Notes: generated by a model not told the origin, from the sequence alone. A stretch of 64,000 nucleotides of DNA from Alentia gelatinosa (GCA_950022655.1 OX465584.1:6581694-6645693); one strand, 5' to 3'. Positions 31,800 to 41,574 are shown, numbered from the stretch's first letter. Translations and numbers: made by a program.

Positions 31800-32485
31800 A
31801 TGCAGCTCGGTATAACACAATGGAGTTCTTGATTATCATCTTATGTGGTTTGGGTATGAAACAATGGAGTTCCTTATGAGAGTGGTTGTGGCCCACTAGA
31901 TTCAAGGTCAACTCTCGACTGTAGAACGGTCCCAAGGCGCTATAAATATCATGTAAGGAGGTCAGGGTTTGCTGGGTCTACTCTATTCCTTATATGGCAG
32001 TGAGTGTAATGGGACAACATCCATGCAGTTATCATCGGCTCAAGTGGTCCAAGTATCACGCAATGGAGTTCATGATTTTTATCTTATGCGGCTCGGGTAT
32101 CATGCAGTGGAGTTCCTTATTATCGTCTGATGCGGCTCGGGTATTATGCAGTGGCGTTCCTTATTATCGTCTGATGCGGCTCGGGTATCATACAGTGGAG
32201 TTCCTTATTATCGCCTGATGCGGCTCTGGTATCATGCAGGGGAGTTCCTTATTATCGTCTGATGCGGCTTGGGTATCATGCAGGGGAGTTCCTTATTATC
32301 GTCTGATGCGGCTTGGGTATCATGCAGGGGAGTTCCTTATTATCGTCTGATGCGGCTCTGGTATCATGCAGGGGAGTTCCTTATCATCGTCTGATGCGGC
32401 TCGGGTATCATGCAGTGGAGTTCCTTATCATCGTCTCATGTTTCTCAGGTATCACCCAGTGGAGTTCCTTATTAGAGCATCCTTG
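31800..32485 (+). repeat. 44-bp minisatellite, about 12 copies, interrupted
   Basis: TTCCTTATTATCGTCTGATG plus CGGCTCGGGTATCATGCAGT plus GGAG repeats every 44 bp. A dispersed element (31874-31998) splits the left end. One more unit at 32925-32962 lies beyond a hairpin element. Confidence 0.9.
31874..31998 (-). mobile_element. Dispersed element shared with 20449-20617
   Basis: Inverted relative to 20449-20617: TATTTATAGCGCC appears here as GGCGCTATAAATA, then CTACTCTATTCCTTATAT. It interrupts the 44-bp array here and a palindromic element there, so it is mobile or was. Confidence 0.6.
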
Positions 32486-32689
32486 CAGTTTAATCAAGTA
32501 GAGATTTCTATGACAATTATTATGATAACTTAACTTTTGTTGTACTCACAGTAGAAATCAAAATAGACTGTTTTGTTATCAAAATAGAAAAGTATCAAAA
32601 ATCCCCTTTTTGTGATATCTGCAATGTTTCAAAGGTAGGCAAAAAATCGAGAATTAAGACTTGCTTGGAAATAATGCAATATTTTTATT
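32486..32689. other. AT-rich sequence, nothing recognised
   Basis: Low-complexity A/T-rich DNA between the 44-bp array and a hairpin element. Confidence 0.4.
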
Positions 32690-32920
32690 GTGTAATTTGA
32701 GAGAACGGAGCCAAAACTCCAGGAGTGGAATGCAGTGGCCAAGATTAAAACAAATCAGGTTTTGATTTTATCCTACGCCGTCTCCTCGATTTTGGAATAT
32801 TACGTGATAACAATTCTGTATGCCACTAGTGGCATATAAAACTCTGTATGCCAGTCAGCGTGGCATACGGAAACTCAATGTTAAGCCCATGGGATTTTAT
32901 ATTAGGGGTAGGATAATTTC
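32690..32920 (-). mobile_element. Hairpin-tailed element, TATCCTACCCC family (copy 4, tail truncated)
   Basis: Read inverted, it opens TATCCTACCCCTAATATAAA (5' end near 32918) and shares TATGCCACTAGTGGCATA with copy 1. The inner terminus is changed to GGCGTAGGATA. Only one arm of the tail (GAGCCAAAACTCCAGGAGTG to GATTAAAAC) remains. It sits inside the 44-bp array. Confidence 0.75.
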
Positions 32921-32999
32921 CTAGCCTATGCGGCTTGGGTATCATGCAATGGAGTTCCAGTGGGACCCAGAATGTGAAGTTCATTTTCCATCACTCCCT

Positions 33000-33330
33000 G
33001 TCTATTACTATATACACATGCCGTATTTACTATAAATACGCACCGTTTCAGCATATGACGTAAAAATACTGTACTGACCACTGGTCCTTACATGAAAATA
33101 CGGACCACCTTGCCATACACGCTTATTAAGATATTGGTTGTTAAGCCAAATAAAAAAAATTCTTTTCTAAATTTCGGGTATATAGTAAATATATAACGTC
33201 CAACCATGCTTGTACAAGTCACAGAACTCGATGATTATTTACAGTTTGTACGGAACTCGGCATAAATGCCTCGGTCCGTACAAACCGTAAATTACCATCT
33301 CGTTCTGTGAATTGTACAGCATGGTCAGGA
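33000..33330 (+). mobile_element. Hairpin-tailed element, ACCATGCTTGTACAAG type (copy 1)
   Basis: The box runs from TATATACACATGCCGTATTT to GGGTATATAGTAAATATATA. The tail hairpin pairs CATGCTTGTACAAGTCACAG with CTGTGAATTGTACAGCATG around CGGCATAAATGCC. Inverted copy at 37915-38165. The trinucleotide-rich ends resemble the TATATACC family. Confidence 0.65.
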
Positions 33331-33616
33331 CGTTCTATATAATTACCGACTTCTCTCGCACCTTCTCCTCACAGTCTCAGTTACACCGAGGCGCCCCCTG
33401 GCTGTTGCTGCGGCGTAAAGCACAAAAAACATCAAAAGGTAGTTTTTGTAAAACTTTCCCCTTTAGACCTATACCGACACCGTCAGTAGGAATTTGGAGT
33501 TAGCCTCATCGATTTCAGCCTATGAAATCTTTATTCAACACGACCTGGTGGGCGAGTAGCTGTGAAGCCACTCCGGAATACTAGTCATATGTCCTGTGCA
33601 GAGGAGGAAGGACGTT
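33331..33616. other. No recognised feature
   Basis: Single-copy sequence with one 63-codon frame of no known similarity. Confidence 0.35.
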
Positions 33617-33892
33617 TATTATTATATACCTATGTCCGAATGTCTATTAAATACTGCCCGTTGCTAGGGGTGCAGTAATAATAATGTTCGTGCCCGCTGT
33701 GACTGCAACTTTCTAAATCATTAAAATGAAGTATTTAATTATTTTAAGGTATATAATAATAAGCAAACGCCCTTACTGTGAACGAACGTTTATCGTTCTC
33801 GGCCAGTCGCCGATTTCATACGGCCTTCCGCCTATGGTATCAGTCCGTATGAAATCGGCGACTGACCACAGTAAGGACGTTTCCTAATATTA
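33617..33892 (+). mobile_element. Hairpin-tailed element, TATATACC family (intact-looking copy)
   Basis: TATATACCTATGTCCGAATG begins the box and TTTTAAGGTATATAATAA ends it. The tail hairpin pairs GCCGATTTCATACGG with CCGTATGAAATCGGC around CCTTCCGCCTATGGTATCAG, then CAGTAAGGACGTTTCCTAAT. It is nearly the inverse of 38933-39203. Confidence 0.75.
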
Positions 33893-34204
33893 CCCACTTA
33901 TTACGGAGTCTCGATAGGAAATGTATAGGGCACCTGGAATTAGCTACCCGGAGATTCTGGCATGTCAGAATCTCATGCATGAGATTCCGGAAAAAAAAGT
34001 CTCATACATAATGAGGTCAAATTATCATGTACTTCAAAATAAGTTTCTTGAATGTTCATTCAATATTGATTATTTATAATTAATTAAGTACAGTATAAAT
34101 AATGTTCAGGCACACTGCGCCCGTAGTAAATATTCGGGAGCACTGTGACCATTGGGTCAAATGGTACATTTAATAAGTACAAAAAGGGCGGGTTTTTTTT
34201 ATAT
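33893..34204 (+). other. Tail-adjacent single unit of the 36-bp repeat and an unassigned stretch
   Basis: TTACCCACTTATTACGGAGT resembles the 3664-3808 monomer. The remainder (33930-34200) has no feature except GTTCAGGCACACTGCGCCCG near 34107, a unit like the 28-bp array at 38345. Confidence 0.4.
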
Positions 34205-34372
34205 TTAGGTATGTAATAATAAGAAAACGTAGTGACTGAGCCCGAAGGGATGCCATTCTCGGTCTTTTTATACCATAAATACGTCCCTCCGCCCGCGGCG
34301 TCGGGACGTATTTATGGTATAAAAAGACCTCGAACGGCCATCCCTTCGGGCTCAGTAACCACGTTTTCTCTT
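34205..34372 (+). mobile_element. TATATACC-family tail with a very long hairpin
   Basis: GAGCCCGAAGGGATGCCATT pairs with GGCCATCCCTTCGGGCTCAG, and GTCTTTTTATACCATAAATA with TATTTATGGTATAAAAAGAC, giving arms of about 60 bp around CCCTCCGCCCGCGGCGTCGGG. It is one of the strongest hairpins in the window. A shorter relative is at 39228-39345. Confidence 0.75.
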
Positions 34373-34419
34373 ATTACGTCGTCAACTACGACTCTGATGG
34401 CTATTCTGTTTAAAAGCCA

Positions 34420-34640
34420 GGGGCCCGTTTAATAATCTAGGATCATATATGAAAGCCCTTTTCTGTACGGCATTCAAGGGTTATCGTTTAATAATATTTC
34501 AGTCTGTTCGCTAAGACAGTATTAGCCGTCCATAAGGTCGTCCAAAAGTGTTGAATAACGTTGACCCACATCGTCCCCGGGTCTCTATGCCATACAGGAA
34601 AGGGTCTAAATGTACGATCCTAGATTATTAAACGGCCCCC
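34420..34640 (+). mobile_element. MITE family G, copy 5 (CAG target duplication)
   Basis: It opens GGGCCCGTTTAATAATCTAG and closes CTAGATTATTAAACGGCCCC with CAG on each side. The interior is typical: CCGTCCATAAGGTCGTCC and GTTGACCCACATCG. Confidence 0.8.
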
Positions 34641-34729
34641 AGTTCCGTCGTTATGGACCGGTCAAATGTGGCAGAAACAAGAAACAAGGCACACACTACA
34701 CCCTCACAGATGTGTCCATACCTGCAGTC

Positions 34730-34893
34730 ATTAACCACCACAGACCAACTTTTAGGACAACTCAATTAATCGGTTGCTAAAGGTCCCTCGGTTGTTCCTT
34801 ACTGTAGATCGGTGACGGTCAATGGAAATGGGCTATTAGGAGAACTTAAAAAAATCCACACCGTTTTCGTCGGCCTATGGAAACGGGCCCTAT
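34730..34893 (+). mobile_element. Partial MITE related to 24190-24390
   Basis: It shares AATGGAAATGGGCTATTAGG, AGAACTTAAAAAAATCCACA and CCTATGGAAACGGG with the right half of 24190-24390. The left terminus is not recognisable. Confidence 0.55.
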
Positions 34894-35154
34894 AGGGGAG
34901 ATACATATGCCTGGTCTTGTCCAGAGATGGCTCATTTGGCGAGCTTCTATAAATAGCCTATGAGCTGCTCGGGGCATTCAGAGGGTAAATCTGCAGTCAT
35001 CACATGTACTCGATAATCCAATCACCCAGACGGATTACGAATTCTATCCCCTCATTAATACGTCAACTTTAAGAAAAAATATACGGAAACGACACCTATT
35101 AAAAGATGCTTGGCTTTGCACTGCCACATCGTTGGGTCTATGGGAGATGGGTTC
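34894..35154. other. No recognised feature
   Basis: About 260 bp of single-copy sequence with no open frame or repeat. Confidence 0.35.
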
Positions 35155-35620
35155 TAACCTGGCGATTACATTAGACGACTAAATAGTGGCGACTGCAGAT
35201 CATCAAGCTAATAGTCGTCAGGTGGTGGCAATGTTTACCACAAAAGTCATCAACCTCAGAATGTACTCGAGCATTTACACTGACAAGTTTTCACAGAATC
35301 GCCACCTGTCTAGATAGCTAGCTAGCTAGAAATAGTCGCAGCCATCAGAGCGTGTCCATTAGGCAGGAGGTGGTGCCAAATTGAGAAAATCTGACATAAT
35401 CAGACAAACTGCAGTCGCCAGGCGCTTGTTGTTTACATTAGACAATTTTTATCATTTTACTGCTAAAAGTCATCAGCAGGGTCAAAATGCCAGAATCGCT
35501 GGCTTTAGTTGTCTAGCAAAAATGGTGGGTGATTCAAGCTAGCTAGAAATAGTTGCAGGCGTCAGAGCGTGTCCAATAATCGTGAGGTGGTGCCAAATTG
35601 AGTAATCTGACTTACCCAGC
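35155..35620. mobile_element. Diverged copies of the TTTACACTAGACGA family (F)
   Basis: Words shared with the copy at 59609: TGGCGACTGCAGATC, GACAATTTTTATCATTTTACT, GGTGGTGCCAAATTGAG and AGAGCGTGTCCA, in mixed order and orientation. It looks like two or three overlapping degraded copies. (TAGC)n at about 35315 is a short microsatellite. Confidence 0.5.
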
Positions 35621-35848
35621 CTTTACACTAGACGATTCTGGCCGGCAAATTTGTCATTTTGCAGCTCCTGACGCCTTTCAGCAGTAAAAAGCTAGAAATT
35701 GTCTAATGTAAATGCCAAGAGTGTGGCAACTGCAGATCGTCTGGTTACATCTGATTACACAATTTGGCACCACCTGACGATTATTGAACACGCTCTGATG
35801 CCTGCGACTATTTCAAGCCGCCTTGGGGTGCACCGCATAGCCGGCCAA

Positions 35849-36257
35849 GGGCCGTTGAATAATCTAGAATCTTACATAAGGACTCTTTTCCGTACCTTTG
35901 AACAAGGGTTTTCGTTTGATAATAGCTAAGTTTGTTTGCTAAGACAGTTTCAGACATCCATAAGGTCGTCCATTAGTGTTGAATGAGGTTGACCCACATC
36001 GTCCCTGGCTGTCTATGGCAGACAGAAATAGGGCTATCCTTCTCATACCATGTCTATGTGGTGTGGGAATTAAAAGAACTCTCACCTCGGTAAATGTGTA
36101 GGGGTGAGATTTCTACCTGAATTCATCACATAGATTCGATCACCACCCTAGTGGTGTAAAAGAACCTTGAGAAAGTCTGGAAAGGACCTATAATGGTTGA
36201 CTGGATGTAAAATCAAACCAAACAAACAAACAAACCCTAGATTGTTTCAACGGGGCC
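35849..36257 (+). mobile_element. MITE family G, copy 6, split by a SINE
   Basis: The left part opens GGGCCGTTGAATAATCTAG and includes CATCCATAAGGTCGTCC. The right end CTAGATTGTTTCAACGGGGC follows a SINE fragment. The left flank CAA and right flank CAG roughly match. Confidence 0.7.
36035..36238 (+). mobile_element. SINE fragment (5'-truncated) with (AAAC)n tail
   Basis: TCCTTCTCATACCATGTCTA, CTCACCTCGGTAAATGTG and the (CAAA)n tail match the 3' two-thirds of the SINEs at 19775 and 57605. The tRNA-like head is absent. Confidence 0.7.
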
Positions 36258-36288
36258 CAGCAGAATCGTCTAGTGTAAACGCCATGTA

Positions 36289-36703
36289 ACCTGTTAGATC
36301 AGAGTAAAATACGTCAGACTTGATAACGGTAACAGGATCCGCGAGCTTCCTGAAGAAGAGTCTTCACAACATGTTTATAATCATGAGTCGAATGACACCT
36401 AAAATGCCAAAGTGCTAAATGAGAGGGGGATGTAATGTTCAATCTCCTTTCACATTCTCCTCGGGCCTAATTAAGGGTCTGACAGAGGCAACTGGTTTTT
36501 ACAGATGTACTCTATTTAAACAGTGAAGGGGGATTTCACGAGACGGGAGAAGGAAGAGGAACCTGAATGCTAGAGATGCTTCTGAGTGTAATAAGTCTGT
36601 TCTATCAATGAATACCACTGAGAATCTCCATGGAACCTCTCAAGTGAATCATATTAAAAGATTGAGTCTGCTTTATATTTGAATAAGCAGCAATCTGCTA
36701 TAT
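36289..36703. other. No recognised feature
   Basis: Single-copy sequence without a significant frame. A 140-bp G/A-rich part near 36410-36560 is not repetitive within the window. Confidence 0.35.
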
Positions 36704-36910
36704 TATCCTACCCCTAATAAAAACGCCATAGGCTTAACATGGGATTTGTTTATGTCACGGGTAGTGACATAAAGTGTTGTTTATGCCACTACTTTCTGAT
36801 ACTGAAAAAATATGGAAACGGGGTAGGATATTGTCACTCGTCTTCAACTCGTGAAATTATGGAGCCAACACAATGCGTGGCATAAATAAACTCAGACTCA
36901 AACTCATGAC
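36704..36910 (+). mobile_element. Hairpin-tailed element, TATCCTACCCC family (copy 5, degenerate tail)
   Basis: TATCCTACCCCTAATAAAAA starts it and GGGGTAGGATA is at 36820-36830. Inverted words GTCACGGGTAGTGAC and TTTATG occur inside. The tail contains GGCATAAATAAACTCAGACT and ends CTCATGACGTCTCTTGATAT, a stretch repeated at 47640-47675. Confidence 0.7.
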
Positions 36911-36914
36911 GTCT

Positions 36915-37195
36915 CTTGATATTATTACATACCTATGAGCGAATGTCTCCAATTTACTGACCAGGAGTAGAGATCCCGTTCGTCACTGAGTGACGAAATA
37001 ATATCAATACGTCCCTCCGTACCACGTGACCACTGTAAAATGGCGTTTGTGTACTTGAATTCCATCTGTTCCTCGATATTTTGGTGGGAAATGATTCACC
37101 TCGTTCTTCGAACTCGGTAAATATTTCCGACCAAAATACCTCTGAACAGATTCCATTCAGGCACACTGACCATGTCTCCATATAGTACTGCAGCT
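36915..37195 (+). mobile_element. TATATACC-like element with ATTCCATCTGTTCC hairpin tail
   Basis: ACATACCTATGAGCGAATG opens it. The tail pairs TTGAATTCCATCTGTTCCTC with CTGAACAGATTCCATTCAGG and TATTTTGGTGGGAAATGATT with a matching arm around CACCTCGTTCTTCGAACTCG. A shorter version of the tail is at 21600-21705. Confidence 0.6.
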
Positions 37196-37640
37196 CAGGA
37201 TTACCCCATCCCTGGGTGAAAGTAGAGAAGCAGTAGCTGGGAGAATAAAATTTGATTGAATTTTATAGGTAGTAAAATGTAGTAAAATATTTATGTCGAC
37301 CTTATTGGACGACATATGAAATAAGGTTATGAATATAAAGTACAATAAGAGATAAGATAATATATAATTGACAATAAGAGTCATGAGTCAATTATAATGA
37401 TAACAATAGAATATTGTTATAAATATACATGATAATAGCAATAGCCCTACGTGAGTAGGAAAAGAGAAAGAAGGTTGTGGGTGGGTGGGACGAAAAAGTG
37501 TAGTACGTGTGTACTGGATGAGGTGTAGAGCAGAAGTGAGGGGTAGGTGAGTGTTGAGCGCACGCACTTTGATGTGTGGTGAGTGCGAAAGCCGAGAGGT
37601 GGCAGGAGGGGCGCCCGTGCGGCGCGGTGCAGAGGGGGAA
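37196..37640. other. AT-rich then GA-rich sequence, no gene called
   Basis: Three overlapping minus-strand frames of 76-98 codons (37388-37684) give Pro/His/Thr-rich peptides in all frames, a sign of biased composition. No domain is recognisable. Confidence 0.3.
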
Positions 37641-37652
37641 CACCAGGGGGCA
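37641..37652 (+). promoter_or_regulatory. Possible CTCF core motif
   Basis: CACCAGGGGGCA matches the conserved core of the bilaterian CTCF motif. A 12-bp match can occur by chance, so this is only a candidate. Confidence 0.25.
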
Positions 37653-37914
37653 ATGACCACCCCTGACAAAAGGCCATGAGTCACCGATTAGCCTTGCGCG
37701 TCAATTTAACCAGACAAATCATATATCAAAACGAAGCTCAAAACACCCTCCTGTTTGAATCAACTTCATGAGGGGTCATGATTTTTGCAACTTTTTTGTT
37801 ACTTTGGTTCCCATGGCAATATAACATTTTTTCAAGGAATCACATTAGATACACGTTTCGGTCATGACCTTTTTGATTTTGCATATTTTCTTTCCATATT
37901 TGATGTGCGTCATT
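37653..37914. other. No recognised feature
   Basis: Single-copy AT-rich sequence. Confidence 0.35.
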
Positions 37915-38165
37915 ATATAGAACGTCCTGACCATGCTGTACAAGTCACAGAACAAGATGCTAATTTACGGTATGTACGGACCGAGGTGTTTATGCCGAGT
38001 TCCGTACAAACAGTAAGTTATCATCGAGTTCTGTGACTTGTACAAGCATGGTTGGACGTCATATATTTACTATATACCTGAAATTTGAAATTTTTTTTAA
38101 TAAATTTGTATGGGTAGGTAGTCCATATTTTGGTGTACGGACCACTGGTCATATGCTGAAACGGT
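37915..38165 (-). mobile_element. Hairpin-tailed element, ACCATGCTTGTACAAG type (copy 2)
   Basis: The inverse of 33000-33330: hairpin arms ACCATGCTGTACAAGTCACA and TGTGACTTGTACAAGCATGG, then the box with ACTATATACCTGAAATTTG and GGACCACTGGTCATATGCTG. The distal 5' end is not clear. Confidence 0.6.
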
Positions 38166-38293
38166 GCAAAGAAAATTTCACCGCCAACCCAAATCCAGGA
38201 ATGCGGCAAAGGAAATATTTAACAACATCTCTGAATATCTATTATACTAATAATATAAATGTGGGTCGTAGCATTGGGTCTTCCCTTGGCATT

Positions 38294-38890
38294 ATTATAT
38301 ATGCCTATGGCCGAACGTTATGAAATACTAACCGCTGTTGGGGTGCAGCATAAATAATGTTCGGGCGCACTGTGGCTGTAGTCAATGTTCGGGTGCACAG
38401 TGCCCATATTGAATGTTCGGGCACACTGTACCCATAATGGATGTTCCGATACAGTGTGGCCGTAATGAATATTCGGGTGCACTGTGCCCGTAGTGAATGT
38501 TTGGGCGTGTAATGCCCATAGTGAATATTCGGGTGCACTGTGCCCGTAGTGAATATTCGGGCATACTGTGCCCATAGTGAATATTCGGGTGCACTGTGCC
38601 CATAGTGAATATTCGGGCATACTGTGCCCATAGTGAATATTCGGGTGCACTGTGCCCATAGTGAATATTCGGGTGCACTGTGCCCATAGTGAATATTCGG
38701 GTGCACTGTGCCCATAGTGAATATTCGGGTGCGCTATGCCCATAGTGAATATTCGGGTGCGCTATGCCCATAGTGAATGTTTGGACGCATTGCGCCTGAA
38801 GGGAAGGTTCAGGCGCACAGTGCCCATAAAGAATGTTCAGGCACACTGCATCCGTAATAAATTTTGGGGCGCACAGTACCCATAGTACGT
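38294..38890 (+). mobile_element. TATATACC-family element with amplified core
   Basis: TATATATGCCTATGGCCGAA opens the element and GGGGTGCAGCATAAATAATG is shared with 33660. The core has expanded into the 28-bp array at 38345-38890. Core minisatellites are a known trait of HINE/pearl-type elements. No hairpin tail follows in the same orientation. Confidence 0.6.
38345..38890 (+). repeat. 28-bp minisatellite, about 19 copies
   Basis: TGAATATTCGGGTGCACTGT plus GCCCATAG repeats every 28 bp. Single units occur at 34107 and 56290. Overlapping minus frames of 136-154 codons are repeat artefacts. Confidence 0.9.
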
Positions 38891-38932
38891 GCCTTGAGTC
38901 AACAGCTTGTGAATCGATGATTCCGTTACTAT

Positions 38933-39203
38933 GAGGAAACGTCCTTACTGTGGACGAAACAGTTCCTGTTCGAGGTCAATCGTCATAGGCGGAAGGCAGT
39001 ATGAAAACGAAGACTGACCGAGAACGAGAACCATTTCTTCTACAGTCAGGATGTTTGCTTATTATTATATACCTTTAATTGGTGAAAAAACGCCATTTTA
39101 GTGACATACAAAGTAGCAGTCACAGCGGGCAAGAACATTATCATTACTGCACCCCTAGCAGCGGGCAGTATTTAATAGACATTCGGACATAGGTATATAA
39201 TAA
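38933..39203 (-). mobile_element. Hairpin-tailed element, TATATACC family (inverted copy)
   Basis: Starting from the right, TATATACCTATGTCCGAATG opens the box (5' end near 39203). The hairpin lies at 38935-39056 with the apex GGCGGAAGGCAG. It is nearly the complement of 33617-33892. Confidence 0.75.
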
Positions 39204-39227
39204 TACATAAGATGTTGATTTGTCATG

Positions 39228-39345
39228 ATATTTAAGTATATAATAACGTAAAGAAAACGTTGTGACGGATGCCATTATCGGCCCTTTTTCTAAATAATCT
39301 TGAACGTCCAGCCCTACGGGCACAGTAGCTAAGTTTCCTCTTATC
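39228..39345 (+). mobile_element. TATATACC-family tail, short relative of 34205-34372
   Basis: TTTAAGTATATAATAACGTA, then GATGCCATTATCGGCCCTTT and CACAGTAGCTAAGTTTCCTC match the 34205 element with most of the hairpin deleted. Confidence 0.5.
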
Positions 39346-39654
39346 ATCTCTTTCTAGGAAAATGGATAAATAAATAGATGGAAAACTCGAACTGGTGCCA
39401 TATATATACTTCGCCGGACTATTTTATTGGCACCCCTCCTCTAGATTACATATAGAGCATATAAGATATAGCTCGCGGCATTTATAGCCATATAACTCTA
39501 CGCTATCCAAACACCATTCTTCCCCAATACGTCAAACTTCCTATCCTCCCCTGAGGGAATTCCACAACGTCCCCCCCTCTACCCACCCACTCCAGCCCGC
39601 CCCCAATCCCGTGGAATCTCACGCCGAGTCCTTAACACGAGATGTTTTCTCTAC
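39346..39654. other. No recognised feature
   Basis: Single-copy; the last 100 bp are C-rich. No frame or repeat. Confidence 0.35.
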
Positions 39655-39950
39655 CAGGCTTTCTGAGCTGCTCGGAGCTGCGCGGAGCTGCTCGGAGATG
39701 TTCGGAAGTGCTCGGAGCTGCCCGGAGCTGCTCGGAGCTGCTCGGAGATGTTCGGAACTGCGCAGAAGTGCTCGGAGCTGCTCGGAGCTGCTCGGAGCTG
39801 CGCGGAGCTGCTCGGGGCTGCTCGGGGCTGCTCGGGGCTACTCGGGGCTGCTCGGAGCTGTTCGGGGCTGCTCGGAGCTGTTCAGGGCTACTCGGAGCGG
39901 CTCGGGGCTGTTCGGAGCTGCTCGGAGCTGCGCGGAGCTGCTCTGAACAA
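39655..39950 (+). repeat. 10-bp minisatellite (CTCGGAGCTG)
   Basis: CTCGGAGCTG repeats every 10 bp for about 29 units. Frames on both strands stay open for over 80-140 codons purely because of the period. It is the complement of the type seen at 7298 and 54535 (CAGCTCCGAG). Confidence 0.9.
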
Positions 39951-40044
39951 GTGTAAGGAAGCATGCCGCCCGCCTCCGCCACCTCCGGGTGATGGGTATT
40001 GATTTTGTGTTCTTGTTCGTAGAGGGCGTGCGTGTCTCTTGTCG

Positions 40045-40171
40045 CCTGAGAGTCGGGGACAGTCACGAGAGGTGGGGTTTACTGTTTGACAACCAGTAGA
40101 CAAAAGCTGAGCTCCGCGAAGATGACTCGAAGGGGTGCGGCATGGCAGCTACTGCTCACAACATGGTCCTT
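40045..40171 (+). repeat. Local duplication unit, copy 1 (second at 41445-41574)
   Basis: GACAGTCACGAGAGGTGGGG, TTTACTGTTTGACAACCAGT and AGACAAAAGCTGAGCTC through CATGGCAGCTACTG recur about 1.4 kb downstream. Both copies end where a TATCTCACCCC element begins, so the flank and element may have been duplicated together. Confidence 0.65.
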
Positions 40172-40520
40172 TATCTCACCCCTGGTACAAGTTTAGCCAT
40201 AGGAATAACATCAGAAAATAATACTCAACGATCACCCCAGTAAAGTGACAATACTACGCCACGGCCATGGTGTAGTGAATTTGAGATGGCGTCATATGGA
40301 TTTGCTAAGGCTATTCTAATTATTGTGAAATTTTGATGATATTCAATGTCATATAAATGGGTGAGATAAATCCAGAACAGCACTCGAATCGTAAAATACA
40401 CAAAACCCTACTGGTTTGAATGGGCCATAATCGTCACTCGGCTCTACCTCGATTATGATTGCGGCCCATCCAAACTCGTGGAGTATTGTCTTTTTATACA
40501 ATTCTCGATGCAGTTCTATA
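40172..40520 (+). mobile_element. Hairpin-tailed element, TATCTCACCCC family
   Basis: TATCTCACCCCTGGTACAAG starts it and GGGTGAGATAAATCCAGAAC ends the box near 40370. The hairpin pairs GTTTGAATGGGCCATAATC with GATTGCGGCCCATCCAAAC-like sequence around CACTCGGCTCTACCTCG. A partial inverted copy is at 40850-41092. Confidence 0.7.
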
Positions 40521-40524
40521 TGAT

Positions 40525-40806
40525 CATCTCACCTCGGGTATTTTTGTCCCATAGGTTTAACATTGGGAACTCATTCTCCATGCCCCTTCAAGTATGGCAG
40601 TCCATTCTCTATGGTCTCTATGCTGTGCATCATCCATTCTTTTAGTGTATACAGGAGTGAGATGAATACAGAAAAAAACTTATTTTGGCCGAAGTCGTTG
40701 TTCTCCAATTTGTTTGAATGCTATGTGATATTCAAGATGCCATCTCATTCATATCACTCCGCATCAAACTCATGGAGAATGATGACTAAAACTTGTTGGT
40801 TTCTTC
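40525..40806 (+). mobile_element. Hairpin-tailed element, TATCTCACCCC family
   Basis: TCATCTCACCTCGGGTATTT starts it, then CATAGGTTTAACATTGGGAA. The box ends GAGTGAGATGAATACAGAAA. The hairpin begins with TTTTGGCCGAAGTCGTTG, and the other arm is degraded (GATGACTAAAACTTGTTGG). Confidence 0.6.
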
Positions 40807-40849
40807 TGGCTAGTGTCTATGGCTCACAACATGTGCCTCGATGATGATT

Positions 40850-41092
40850 GCGGCACATCCAGTGATGATTATGGCACATCCAAATGAGTGGAGTATTTTA
40901 TTGTTTATTTTATGATTCGAATGCGGTTCTGGATTTATCTCACCCACTTATCTTCTATGACATTATAATCCACAATATCAGAATAATTTGGATATAATTA
41001 GCAAATCTATATGACGTCATCTCACATTCATAGGGCTAATCTCTTTTTTTCTGATGTTTTTCTTATGGCTAAACTTGTACCAGGGTTGAGAT
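40850..41092 (-). mobile_element. Inverted TATCTCACCCC-family copy
   Basis: The complement of 40172-40380: it ends (5') near 41092 with TATCTCAACCCTGGTACAAG on the minus strand. GTTTAGCCATAAG and the ATGACGTCATCTCA block are shared. The tail runs toward 40850 (CGCAATCATC, GGATGTGCC). Confidence 0.65.
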
Positions 41093-41123
41093 AGTGGCAG
41101 CTACTGCTCACAACATGGTCCTT

Positions 41124-41405
41124 TATCTCATCCCTGCTAATTTTTGTGTCATAGGTTTACCATAGGGAACTCGTTCTCCATGCCCCTACAAGTATGGCAG
41201 TCCGTTCCCTATGCCCTATATGCTGTGCAACATCCATCCTTTTAGTGTGCACAGGGGTAAGATAAATACAGAAAGCAACTCATTTTGGTCAAAGTCGTTG
41301 TTTTCCAATTTGTTTGAATGCTATATGTGACACCTCGTTCATATCACTCTGGGTCAAACTCATGAAGAAAGATGACTTTGACCATACCCTGTTGGTTTTT
41401 TTAGT
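41124..41405 (+). mobile_element. Hairpin-tailed element, TATCTCACCCC family
   Basis: TATCTCATCCCTGCTAATTT opens it; the box ends GGGGTAAGATAAATACAGAA. The hairpin pairs TTTTGGTCAAAGTCGTTG with GATGACTTTGACCATACCCT. Confidence 0.65.
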
Positions 41406-41444
41406 CTTATGGCTTTGTGTCTATCGCTCACAACAAGGTCCTGT

Positions 41445-41574
41445 GTCGGAGACAGTCATGAGAGGTGGGGTTTACTGTTTGACAACCAGTAGACAAAAGC
41501 TGAGCTCGGGGAAGATGACTCGATGGGATGCGGCATGGCAGCTACTGGTTACAACATGGTCCTTTATCTCACCT
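41445..41574 (+). repeat. Local duplication unit, copy 2
   Basis: Repeats 40045-40171 with scattered changes; the copy reads GAGCTCGGGGAAGATGACTC where copy 1 has GAGCTCCGCGAAGATGACTC. Confidence 0.65.

Larger units (their letters stand above)
35621..36288 (+). mobile_element. TIR element F (TTTACACTAGACGATT), with nested insertions
   Basis: CCTTTACACTAGACGATT starts it and AATCGTCTAGTGTAAACGCC ends it near 36288. Inside are GGCACCACCTGACGATTATT and GAACACGCTCTGATG, the parental words of the 76-bp array at 59880. MITE G (35849-36257) is inserted within, and a SINE fragment is inserted within that. Confidence 0.65.

Noticed and set aside
38305..38846. Three overlapping minus frames of 136-154 codons
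   Set aside because: They read the 28-bp array in all three frames with the same words shifted, which indicates repeat artefacts.
39611..40103. Several 70-144 codon frames on both strands
   Set aside because: They are produced by a 10-bp array lacking stop codons.
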